In this document: positions 33,243 through 40,399 of the stretch, in pieces
Layout of the letters: each line of letters opens with the position of its first letter
Position numbering within the stretch: the stretch's first letter is position 1
Source of the DNA: Tumebacillus sp. BK434
Lineage (GTDB): Bacteria; Bacillota; Bacilli; Tumebacillales; Tumebacillaceae
Assembly: GCF_004340785.1 (NCBI RefSeq)
Contig: NZ_SLXS01000002.1
Span: 62,001-126,000, forward strand
Direction: 5' to 3'
DNA: 64,000 bases
Program-made: the position numbers and the translations under genes
Notes under the pieces: model-generated
Database searches by the model: none
What the model saw: the letters and a program-made list of their open reading frames with translations, nothing else
Told to the model about the DNA's origin: nothing

Positions 33243-34316
33243 TTACGCTCCCTCCTTCGTGGTCACGACGACGCGGCTGCGCAGGATGGCGAACAGTCCC
33301 TGCACGAGCAGCGAGAAGCCGGCCAGAATCGCGCAGGTCGTCGCCAGCGACGTGACATAGGCGATGTTTTGGTTGACCGCATATCCGCCAAGACCGAAGA
33401 TGCCGGTCATAACTTCCACGACGACAAGCGAAGTCAGCGCCATGGAGACGGCGCGCGGGATGATCGTCAGGAAATCTTCCATCGTGTTGCGCATCATGTG
33501 CACGAAGATCACCGACGGGCGGGACAGGCCTTTCGCATAGGCGGTCTTGATGTAGCCTTCTTCCCATTCGCGTTCAAAAGCGATGCGCAGCGTCCCGTAG
33601 ATCAGCGCCGCCGGCAGGATCGAGATCGCCAGCATCGGGATGAGCAGCGGTGTCTGCTTGACGAACTGCATGATGATGATCACCGGCGACCCGGCCAGTT
33701 TGTTGATCGCGATCGCCAGAAATTGCAGCAGCACGACCACAAAAAAGTCGGGCAGCGACATCAAAAAACTTTGCCCCGTGTCGAGCACTTTGCCCGCCTT
33801 GGGCTTCCAGACGGCGAGCAGCGCGGCAAGGAAGCCGAGCGTGATGCCGAGGAACAGGCCCGGCACGAGATAGGACATCGAGCGCTTGAGCATCTCCGGC
33901 AGCGAATCGGTGACCGGGATCGGCTGAGGGCGCGACATGAAGCCGATCTTGCCGAAGTCGCCGTCGAGATAGGACTTCATTTGCTCCTGCAACGCTTTGG
34001 TGTAGCGTGCCAAATCAAAGGAGGGCGCCGTGACCACAGGCAAGGTGAGCTGCACCTCTCTGTGGCGGGCGATCTGCCGCTCCAGCACTTCTTTTTTCCC
34101 CGCAGGGACGGCGATGTACCCGGCCGCTGCATCGGTGATTTTGGTGCCCGGGAACGCTTCGACCACGTGTTCCAGCTGGCCGCCCGGGAGCAGGACAACC
34201 TGAATCTCCGTCTTGGAGATCACGTCGATCCCTTTGTCGAGGTTGCTGATCAGCAGGATGCCGGCCAAGATGCCGACTGCGACCAGCAGCCCTTGTAAAA
34301 TCCTTACCATCGTCAA
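33243..34316 (-). CDS. OppB-like ABC permease (pair B)
   Basis: A 357-residue permease paralogous to 26582-27652: helix at about 4-24, an extracytoplasmic segment of about 100 residues (SNLDKGID...), then five helices with the EAA loop KTAYAKGLSRPSVIFVHMMRNTM and FGLGGYAVNQN. GC-rich. Start ATG 34316 (MTMVRILQ) with GAAGGGG upstream. It is the first gene of a two-gene unit. The two permease pairs have the same order, orientation and domain fusions, and differ strongly in base composition. Confidence 0.84.
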   Translation of the reverse strand: MTMVRILQGLLVAVGILAGILLISNLDKGIDVISKTEIQVVLLPGGQLEHVVEAFPGTKITDAAAGYIAVPAGKKEVLERQIARHREVQLTLPVVTAPSFDLARYTKALQEQMKSYLDGDFGKIGFMSRPQPIPVTDSLPEMLKRSMSYLVPGLFLGITLGFLAALLAVWKPKAGKVLDTGQSFLMSLPDFFVVVLLQFLAIAINKLAGSPVIIIMQFVKQTPLLIPMLAISILPAALIYGTLRIAFEREWEEGYIKTAYAKGLSRPSVIFVHMMRNTMEDFLTIIPRAVSMALTSLVVVEVMTGIFGLGGYAVNQNIAYVTSLATTCAILAGFSLLVQGLFAILRSRVVVTTKEGA

Positions 34317-34424
34317 TCCCCTTCTCTCTGTATCGAAAACCCCAGTATCTTTCTATATAGACTTCGCTCTTACAGGAAATGTTACAGAAATTCTTCGAAA
34401 GTCGCAACTTTCTAATTTCTAAAG

Positions 34425-34452
34425 AAAAAGCCGCCCGAATGCACCGGGCGGC
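34425..34452 (-). terminator. Terminator of the HEXXH protein gene
   Basis: On the minus strand GCCGCCCG and CGGGCGGC form a stem followed by UUUUUC. It lies just past the stop codon of the HEXXH gene. Confidence 0.88.
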
Positions 34453-34458
34453 AGGTTC

Positions 34459-35931
34459 TTATTTTGGCTCTAACAGGTAGGTGCCCGGCACTTCGATCAT
34501 CGAGCTCATCTTGGCCTGCATCTCGGCATCAGCGAGGCGGGAGACGGCGGCGAGGATTCCGGTGCGGGTTGTTTCGAACGCTTCGTCATGGGTGGCCGGG
34601 TCGGGGTGGAGGCAGCGCATGGCCGCATAGGCAGCGTAGTCGTACAGGTCGCTCTGCACTTCCGGCTCCGCAGCGGCGCCGGCCTGTTTGGAGAGGTAGC
34701 CGCGCATCTCGGCGATGCGGTAGAGCAGCTCTTTCCAGGCCAGCTTCTGCTTGCTGCGCAGACGGACTTCCGGGTCCGGCTCGGGCAGCGCGGTGCAGGA
34801 GAGCATGTCGCGCCAGTCGTGCCAGGCGTTCGGATCGAGCGATTCGGTCAGCTTCCGGGCGCAGAACTCATCGCGCGGCAGCAATTCGATCACTTCGCGG
34901 AACCCGTCGATGCGGTTGCGGACGACCGCTTTTTTCGCCCAGCGAACGTGGCGCTGCTGGTTGTCGAGGTAGCCATTGAAGCAGGGATGGATCGATTCGA
35001 ACTCATGATCGCTCAGCGTGTGCGTCGCCAAGATCTGCTCTTTCACCGGGTTGTCCGGCGGGAAGAACTCGCCTTCGCCGAGCAGCATCAGCCGCTTGCG
35101 GTACATGAACAGCGACTTGTCGGTCACGCCTTCCACGCCGCCTTGCAGCACTTTGTAACGGTACAGGCCGTATTCCGGGAACGTCGTCACCGCCGCATAG
35201 CCGTCGTCGATCAGGTTGAGGTCATCGCGCACCGCCATCAGCTCGCGCATGATCACCTCTTCCATCACCGACACTGCGCCTTCAATATGCGTGAAATAGG
35301 TGATGTCCTCCTCCGGCGTGCTCAAGACGCGCGTATAGAGGTCATGGAACAGCAGGATGTGCATCATCTCATGGCTGTAGTTCTGGAACGGATAGCGGAT
35401 CACCGAGCCGTCATCGCCGCCAACAAACGAAGCCCGGCGCTGATAGATGCGCCCATGCTCGGGGCGGAAGGCGTCCTGCGAGTTTTCATTCGGGTCGACG
35501 AACAGCTCGTAGCCGGCATTGTAGCTGTGAATCCAGACGGCCAGATAGGTCGGCGACAAAAGCAGCGCCGTGGAATGATTGATAATCCGGGCCGGCATGT
35601 TGAACATATGGTCGTTGATCTCCGGGCGGGCCGACAGATAGGCCATGCCGACGGACAGCGCCTGATACAGCTCAAACTCGCCTTCCGCGTTCAGTTCCAT
35701 GCAAAAGCGGTGCAGCGCCTGCAACCAGGTCGTCAGCTTGTCGTCCGCTACGTCATAATCAGCAAAAAAGCGCTCCAGCGCCGCCTCGAAATCTTCCGGC
35801 TCGACGGTCAAAAAGACGTTCAGCCCGTCCACCCACAGGTCGGAGCCGATCTCAGTCTCGAACCAGCCGGCCTGGTCGTCGCTCAGCGCGCGAAGTCTAT
35901 TATATTGAACCAAAAGGTCTGAGCTGTTCAT
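34459..35931 (-). CDS. HEXXH-motif protein linked to MKKVVK peptides (candidate peptide-modifying enzyme)
   Basis: A 490-residue cytoplasmic protein of no family I recognise for certain. It has no signal peptide or membrane helix. A zincin-like motif HEMMH occurs at 187-191 inside NYSHEMMHILLFHDLYTRVL, with downstream acidic residues (Glu217, Glu224, Glu225) that could supply a third metal ligand. Proteins of about this size with one HEXXH motif are known as putative peptide-modification proteins next to small precursor genes, and the arrangement here is the same: three short peptide genes lie directly upstream in the same direction, separated by a leaky-looking terminator. Start ATG 35931 with AAAGGATGAG upstream. 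It could alternatively be a cytoplasmic metallopeptidase that trims those peptides. Confidence 0.6.
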   Translation of the reverse strand: MNSSDLLVQYNRLRALSDDQAGWFETEIGSDLWVDGLNVFLTVEPEDFEAALERFFADYDVADDKLTTWLQALHRFCMELNAEGEFELYQALSVGMAYLSARPEINDHMFNMPARIINHSTALLLSPTYLAVWIHSYNAGYELFVDPNENSQDAFRPEHGRIYQRRASFVGGDDGSVIRYPFQNYSHEMMHILLFHDLYTRVLSTPEEDITYFTHIEGAVSVMEEVIMRELMAVRDDLNLIDDGYAAVTTFPEYGLYRYKVLQGGVEGVTDKSLFMYRKRLMLLGEGEFFPPDNPVKEQILATHTLSDHEFESIHPCFNGYLDNQQRHVRWAKKAVVRNRIDGFREVIELLPRDEFCARKLTESLDPNAWHDWRDMLSCTALPEPDPEVRLRSKQKLAWKELLYRIAEMRGYLSKQAGAAAEPEVQSDLYDYAAYAAMRCLHPDPATHDEAFETTRTGILAAVSRLADAEMQAKMSSMIEVPGTYLLEPK

Positions 35932-35981
35932 AAGTTCTCATCCTTTGCGGAGTAATTTTCGTAGGTAGGGTCAACGGGTAG

Positions 35982-36012
35982 AAAAAGGCCCTTTCCCGGT
36001 CCGGAAAAGGGC
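35982..36012 (-). terminator. Terminator-like hairpin between peptide genes and HEXXH gene
   Basis: On the minus strand GCCCTTT..CC and GG.AAAGGGC form a stem followed by CUUUUUC. It sits between peptide gene 3 and the HEXXH gene, which has no promoter I can identify, so read-through probably sets the peptide-to-enzyme ratio. Confidence 0.72.
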
Positions 36013-36022
36013 ACGGACGTGC

Positions 36023-36235
36023 TTAGATTTCAGTCGAGATGCCGATCGGGCGGGTGCTTTTCACTTCTTCGAAGTACTCAGCCGGAATGCCGATCGGGAA
36101 GAAATCTTTGACATTCGTAATTTCATTGGTAATGCCGGTCGGGTGCGTGCCTTTGACTTCGATCACGATCGGCGGAGCGATGCGGGACTTGTCGCCAAGC
36201 AGGGTAGTTACCGGAATTTTCACAACTTTTTTCAT
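36023..36235 (-). CDS. MKKVVK peptide 3, with three internal repeats
   Basis: A 70-residue peptide starting MKKVVKIPV. After a 17-residue spacer the rest is three imperfect repeats of a 13-residue unit: VKGTHPTGITNEI (27-39), VKDFFPIGIPAEY (42-54) and VKSTRPIGISTEI (58-70), following the pattern VK-x3-P-[IT]-GI-x2-E. The last repeat ends the protein. The start is ATG 36235 with AAGGAGG eight bases upstream; the TTG two codons earlier is less likely. No cysteine and no signal peptide. The shared start and end suggest a leader plus repeated cores, as in multi-core ribosomal peptide precursors. Nature of product unknown. Confidence 0.75.
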   Translation of the reverse strand: MKKVVKIPVTTLLGDKSRIAPPIVIEVKGTHPTGITNEITNVKDFFPIGIPAEYFEEVKSTRPIGISTEI

Positions 36236-36254
36236 GATCAATTCCTCCTTCTCC

Positions 36255-36353
36255 TTAGAGTTCGACCAGGATGGTGATGTGGATCGCTTCTTTCACTTCG
36301 GTCACGCGCGGAGCTTGCACCGAAGCTTTGACAACCTTCTTCATCGGTTTCAT
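36255..36353 (-). CDS. MKKVVK peptide 2
   Basis: A 32-residue peptide, MKPMKKVVKASVQAPRVTEV followed by the last 12 residues, so its C-terminal 13 residues are VKEAIHITILVEL. From its second methionine it aligns with peptide 1 over 29 residues without a gap, sharing MKKVVKA-x-V, VK and the final EL. AGGAGG lies five bases before ATG 36353 and 14 before the second ATG at 36344, so either start could be used. The ribosome site overlaps the stop codon of peptide 1. No cysteine or signal peptide. Confidence 0.75.
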   Translation of the reverse strand: MKPMKKVVKASVQAPRVTEVKEAIHITILVEL

Positions 36354-36366
36354 GTCGGTCAGCCTC

Positions 36367-36456
36367 CTACAGCTCGGAAACGCGGCCGATCCATTTTACT
36401 TGCTTCACTTGCTCAACGAGAGTCGAGTTTACGGTTGCTTTCACCACTTTTTTCAT
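36367..36456 (-). CDS. MKKVVK peptide 1
   Basis: A 29-residue peptide beginning MKKVVKATV and ending VKQVKWIGRVSEL. It is the first gene after a good promoter. AGGGAGG lies about nine bases before ATG 36456. The peptide is cationic at the N-terminus with mixed hydrophobic and charged residues after it, and contains one Trp and no Cys. Homology to peptides 2 and 3 at both ends makes it very unlikely to be a chance frame. It may be a ribosomal precursor peptide, a small toxin or a signalling peptide; the HEXXH protein in the same unit favours the first. Confidence 0.75.
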   Translation of the reverse strand: MKKVVKATVNSTLVEQVKQVKWIGRVSEL

Positions 36457-36488
36457 AAAAGAAACACCTCCCTTTCACTTATACTTTA

Positions 36489-36517
36489 ATGATAAATGGG
36501 GAGGTGTGTGCGGTCAA
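36489..36517 (-). promoter_or_regulatory. Sigma-A-type promoter of the MKKVVK peptide operon
   Basis: On the minus strand TTGACC (36517-36512) and TATCAT (36494-36489) are exactly 17 bases apart. Transcription would start near 36482, giving a short leader of about 26 bases before peptide 1. The site lies just past the end of the cyclase gene. Confidence 0.75.
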
Positions 36518-36553
36518 CACTTTTCTACTAAAATATTAAGAAAATTACATGAA

Positions 36554-37174
36554 TTACAATTGGCGCAATATCGCACGCACAGGTGAAGCATCGCTGCCGA
36601 CCAGGTGCAACGGCAAGGCGATCAGCTCATAACGGCCAGGCGGCACCCCGTCGAGGCGCAGGTTCTCCAAGATGTGCAGCCCGCTTTTGAAGAACGCGTT
36701 GTGCGCATCGAGCGTCTTGCTGTCGGCCGGATCGACAGACGGTGTGTCGATGCCGACCAGCCGCACGCCCTGCCCGGCGAGGTACGACGCCGCTTCCGGC
36801 GCGATGGCGGTAAAATCGGTGCAAAAGACATGCGGGTCGGGGGAGGAACCTGTGTGGAACAGCAGGCGCTCGACGCCGTTCAACTCCAGCTTTTGCACGA
36901 ACGCGAGCGTCACGAGCGGCATCGGCGGCACGGCGACGACCAGCGCTGCGCCGATGTACAGGTTCAGGTCGGCCTGCTCGGTCGTCGCCCCTTCGTCATG
37001 GTAGTGGTACGGCGCGTCGGCATGGGTGCCTAGGTGCGGGCTCATCGTGATCTTCGAAACGTTGCAGGAACCGCCTTCCCGCATCGTCAACACCCACTCC
37101 TGCCCAAACGGGGTGTCCCCCGGAAACGGCGCGGTCTGCTCGGAGACGGGCATGGTGATGTCGTAGATTTTCAT
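36554..37174 (-). CDS. Cyclase-family metal hydrolase (kynurenine formamidase-like)
   Basis: A 206-residue protein of the cyclase/KynB family. The N-terminal MKIYDITMPVSEQTAPFPGD, the HLGTHADAPYHYHD metal-binding block (about 50-63: the HxGTHxDxPxH motif) and VGIDTPSVDPADS are all diagnostic. Family members hydrolyse N-formylkynurenine or related amides using a bound divalent metal. No other kynurenine gene is present, so the substrate is uncertain. The start ATG 37174 has GGGAGG seven bases upstream; the frame extends nine codons further without a ribosome site. It follows the membrane protein gene by 16 bases in one unit. Confidence 0.88.
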   Translation of the reverse strand: MKIYDITMPVSEQTAPFPGDTPFGQEWVLTMREGGSCNVSKITMSPHLGTHADAPYHYHDEGATTEQADLNLYIGAALVVAVPPMPLVTLAFVQKLELNGVERLLFHTGSSPDPHVFCTDFTAIAPEAASYLAGQGVRLVGIDTPSVDPADSKTLDAHNAFFKSGLHILENLRLDGVPPGRYELIALPLHLVGSDASPVRAILRQL

Positions 37175-37190
37175 GACGAAACCTCCCTTT

Positions 37191-38003
37191 CTAAATGGCA
37201 AACATCATCAGGGTCAGGATGGCGCTGAGCACCGGGAACAGCCACGGCTGCAGCCGATGCAGGCGCAACAGCGGACGGTAGAGCAGCACTGCGACCACAA
37301 CCAGCGCGATGGAGCCTGCGTCAAACCAAAACGACCCGCTGAACACAAACGCATCTTCGAACTTGGCAATGACCAGATTCAGCAGAAAGCCGAACAGGAC
37401 GATCGGCCAGATCGCCGGCGATTTTTTGGCGTGCGCGGGAACGTAGCCGCGGCCTTTGGACACGGCAAAACCGTCCGGAACGCGCATCGCGTTGCTTTTT
37501 GCCGCCAGCTCGGCTACAAACGCGTCTTCCACTTCGGCGGCCGGGGTCAGTCCGATCAGTCCGTCCTCCGTGTCGAGCAGCACGAGCCGGTCGCGGCGCG
37601 TCGCATACAGCGCCGCTTCGTAGCTGCCCAGACGGAACAGCCCGTAGGCATAGCCGCGGTAAATCTCGCCTTCGATGGCGAACGGCTTTTCCAAAAAGCT
37701 CTGCACGGTGATCGCTTTCACCTTCTCATAGGGCAGGAGCCATTTTCCTTTGTCCGAATGGATGACCAGTTCATAGCGCCCCAGCTCGTAGCGGACAAAC
37801 TGCCGGGGCGGCCGGTACAAGCCGTTGTAGAGCAGACCGCCGGCACAAGCCAGCAGAAACGCGATGGTGAACCACGTCATATCATCGGCCAGCAGCACGA
37901 CCAAAATCATGGCCCCGGCCAGCGTCGCCGAGAGCCAGATCGGTTCGCGATGCTTGCCTGTTACAGGGTGCGCTTCGAAAAAATTTCCTGCGGTGCTTTC
38001 GAT
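37191..38003 (-). CDS. Membrane protein with PH-like domain; start uncertain (possible ATC)
   Basis: About 270 residues: two helices near residues 25-60, a soluble middle part of about 130 residues with beta-strand spacing like bacterial PH/YdbT-type domains, and two or three C-terminal helices. I do not recognise the family. The start is a puzzle: the only good ribosome site (GGAGG, 38011-38015) is eight bases upstream of an ATC codon at 38003-38001, and the first in-frame ATG (37910) has no ribosome site and would remove part of the first helix. A TATAAT lies about 40 bases upstream. The frame upstream of 38003 is open but overlaps the promoter and the next gene. A rare ATC start or a base error are both possible. 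Confidence 0.6.
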   Translation of the reverse strand: MESTAGNFFEAHPVTGKHREPIWLSATLAGAMILVVLLADDMTWFTIAFLLACAGGLLYNGLYRPPRQFVRYELGRYELVIHSDKGKWLLPYEKVKAITVQSFLEKPFAIEGEIYRGYAYGLFRLGSYEAALYATRRDRLVLLDTEDGLIGLTPAAEVEDAFVAELAAKSNAMRVPDGFAVSKGRGYVPAHAKKSPAIWPIVLFGFLLNLVIAKFEDAFVFSGSFWFDAGSIALVVVAVLLYRPLLRLHRLQPWLFPVLSAILTLMMFAI

Positions 38004-38163
38004 GGATCTCGCCTCCGTTCTGACTTTTCTGCTTCCTTTATTATAACAAGAACGTGGAAATGGGCATGAGGTTTCACCAGAGCGGGCAAAATGCCTGAAA
38101 TTCACTCTCGAATTTTTGGCGGAAATCGTGTATAAGTATAGGTGAGGTATTTTCGCTATGTAA

Positions 38164-38203
38164 AACCGACCGTTTGGTCGAAATTTGAATGATGATTCAT
38201 TCA
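38164..38203. promoter_or_regulatory. FadR-type operator with a second palindrome upstream of fadF
   Basis: TGAATGATGATTCATTCA (38186-38203) matches the B. subtilis FadR box TGAATGAMTANTCATTCA at almost every position. Just before it, CGACCGTTTGGTCG (about 38167-38180) is a second palindrome of TetR-operator type. Acyl-CoA-responsive repression of the downstream oxidation genes is the likely role. Confidence 0.75.
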
Positions 38204-38246
38204 TGTAGAAACTATCATCTAGTATTTGCAAAGGGGTTGAACGGAA

Positions 38247-40280
38247 ATGGCGTGGATTAAAGTGCTTTTGTTCCTGATGCTCGCTGGGGTTGCAGGTTAC
38301 TATAGCATGCAGGCGCTGTATCGCCGCTATCAGTACCTGATGCTCGGCGCCGAAGAAAACCGCTTTGACGACAGCGATGCGCGTGTCAAAGGTTTCTTCA
38401 AATACGTGCTCGGCCAAGGCAAAGTCCTGGCTGAACCGGCCGGTATCGGTCACTTTATCATCTTCTACGGCTTCATTATCATCTCGATCGGTGCGCTGGA
38501 CTTCTTTGCGCATCACCTGACCGGGTATCACATTCCGGGCCTCGGGTCGAGCTTCTTCACCGCGATGCATGAGACGGCGAACATCCTGGTGCTCGTCGCG
38601 CTTGCCATCGCTGCCGTTCGCCGCTATATCCTGAAGCCGATGCGCCTCGACGTGACGGCAGAAGCCGGCTACATCGTCGGCGCGATCGCGCTGCTCATTC
38701 TGTCCGACTTCGTCTACTGGGGTGCGGCAGACGCGCTGACCGGCCACGATCCGGGCTTTATCGCTCCGGTCGCAGGCGCACTGGCGTCCGCCTTCGCCGG
38801 CCTGTCGGAAACGGCGCTGCTGGCGATCAAAGAAATCATGTTCTGGTTCCACACGCTCGTGCTGCTCGGCTTCACGGTCTACATCCCGCGCTCCAAGCAC
38901 TTGCACATGATCGGTGCGATGTTTAACGTCTACTTCCGCAAGACCGATTCCCGTCCGGCCGGCAAGCTGAAAAAGCTCGACCTCGAAGACGAATCGATCG
39001 AAGAGTTTGGCGTTGGCCGCATCGACCAGTTCTCCTGGCGACAACTGCTCGACGGCTATGCCTGCACCGAGTGCGGCCGTTGCCATGTCAACTGCCCGGC
39101 TACGCTGTCCGGCACGCCGCTGTCTCCGAAATACCTGATCCTGAAGATGAAAGACCACCTGATCGACGTCGGCGACTCCCTGCTCGAAGCGAAAGTGCAA
39201 GGCGCAGCAGGCACCGGCGTAGAAGTGGCAGCAACGGCAGAACTGCCGGTGCTGATCGGGGAAGAGCCGGGCCAAGGCATCTACTCCGAAGACGAGATCT
39301 GGGCTTGCACCACCTGCCGCGCTTGTGAAGAAGCGTGCCCGGTGTTCAACGAGCACGTCGACAAGATCATCGACATGCGCCGCTACCTCGTCCTCACCGA
39401 AGGCAAGGCCGAGCCGGAAGTCAACCGTGCGTTCCAAAACCTCGAGCGCCAGTCTAACGAGTGGGGCCAAAACCGTTCCACCCGCGGCGACTGGGCGAAA
39501 GGCCTCGACATCCCCTTGATGTCAGAAGTCGAAGGCGAAGTCGAGTGGCTGTTCTACGTCGGCTCCTCCGCATCGTTCGACGTGCGCAACCAGAAGATCG
39601 CCCAGGCGTTCGCGCGCCTGATGAAAGAAGCCGGCGTCTCCTTCGCCATCCTCGGCGCTGAAGAAGAGTCGGACGGCGACTCCGCACGCCGCCTCGGCAA
39701 CGAGTTCCTGTACCAGTCGCTCGCCGAAGCAAACGTGGAGATCTTCAAAGAGTACGGCGTGAAGAAAATTGTCACCACCTGCCCGCACGCGTACAATACC
39801 TTCAAGAACGAATACTCGGATTTCGGCTTTGAAGCGGACGACGTGCTGCACCATACCGAAATGCTGGCTCAACTGATCGATGCAGGCAAACTGTCGCCGC
39901 TGCACGATGTCGACCACCTGCTGACCTTCCATGACTCTTGCTACCTGGGCCGCTACAACGGCATCTACACCGCACCGCGCTACATCATCACCAAGATCCC
40001 GGGCGTGCGCCTGGTCGAGATGGAGCGCAACAAAGGCAAGAGCATGTGCTGCGGCGCAGGCGGTGGCGGTCTGTTCAAAGAAGACACCGGCACCGAGCGC
40101 ATCAACGTCATGCGCACCGAGCAGGCGATGGAAACCGGCGCTACGGCGATCGGCACCGCGTGCCCGTACTGCATGACGATGATCACCGACGGGACGAAAG
40201 CGAAAAACGTGGAAGAGAACCTTCCGGTCTACGACGTGGTCGAGCTGCTCGAAATGTCTGTCTTCGGCGCGAAACAGTAA
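38247..40280 (+). CDS. fadF: FadF-like Fe-S oxidoreductase (heterodisulfide-reductase-related)
   Basis: A 677-residue membrane-bound Fe-S protein. The N-terminal ~230 residues have five or six helices like the NarI gamma subunit with histidines for haem. Two [4Fe-4S] motifs follow: CTECGRCHVNCPA and CTTCRACEEACPV. The C-terminal half carries two CCG domains, including HDSCYLGRYNG and CCGAGGGG. Homologues (YwjF/FadF) sit next to acyl-CoA dehydrogenases in Bacillus and are thought to pass electrons from ETF to menaquinone. A FadR box is directly upstream and beta-oxidation genes are directly downstream, in full agreement. Confidence 0.9.
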   Translation: MAWIKVLLFLMLAGVAGYYSMQALYRRYQYLMLGAEENRFDDSDARVKGFFKYVLGQGKVLAEPAGIGHFIIFYGFIIISIGALDFFAHHLTGYHIPGLGSSFFTAMHETANILVLVALAIAAVRRYILKPMRLDVTAEAGYIVGAIALLILSDFVYWGAADALTGHDPGFIAPVAGALASAFAGLSETALLAIKEIMFWFHTLVLLGFTVYIPRSKHLHMIGAMFNVYFRKTDSRPAGKLKKLDLEDESIEEFGVGRIDQFSWRQLLDGYACTECGRCHVNCPATLSGTPLSPKYLILKMKDHLIDVGDSLLEAKVQGAAGTGVEVAATAELPVLIGEEPGQGIYSEDEIWACTTCRACEEACPVFNEHVDKIIDMRRYLVLTEGKAEPEVNRAFQNLERQSNEWGQNRSTRGDWAKGLDIPLMSEVEGEVEWLFYVGSSASFDVRNQKIAQAFARLMKEAGVSFAILGAEEESDGDSARRLGNEFLYQSLAEANVEIFKEYGVKKIVTTCPHAYNTFKNEYSDFGFEADDVLHHTEMLAQLIDAGKLSPLHDVDHLLTFHDSCYLGRYNGIYTAPRYIITKIPGVRLVEMERNKGKSMCCGAGGGGLFKEDTGTERINVMRTEQAMETGATAIGTACPYCMTMITDGTKAKNVEENLPVYDVVELLEMSVFGAKQ

Positions 40281-40301
40281 GCTGTGCAACATGAATCAAC
40301 G

Positions 40302-40333
40302 GAAAGACACCGGAGTATGTTCTGGTGTCTTTC
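40302..40333 (+). terminator. Terminator after fadF
   Basis: GAAAGACACC (40302-40311) pairs with GGTGTCTTTC (40324-40333), followed by TG. It may partly separate fadF from the thiolase operon. Confidence 0.65.
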
Positions 40334-40399
40334 TGTCAGTCAGAAAAGGTTAGTCTGATCAGTCAGTTTTTGATTTCAAGCCCAAAGGAGATGTTCTTT

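Noticed and set aside
36023-36458. Plus-strand frame across the MKKVVK peptide genes (36039-36458)
   Set aside because: It lacks a ribosome site. The minus strand has a consensus promoter, three good ribosome sites and peptides that are similar to each other.
37191-39470. A 759-residue minus-strand frame running through fadF
   Set aside because: Only the part from about 38003 downward looks like a protein. The upstream part is antisense to fadF, which has clear Fe-S motifs.
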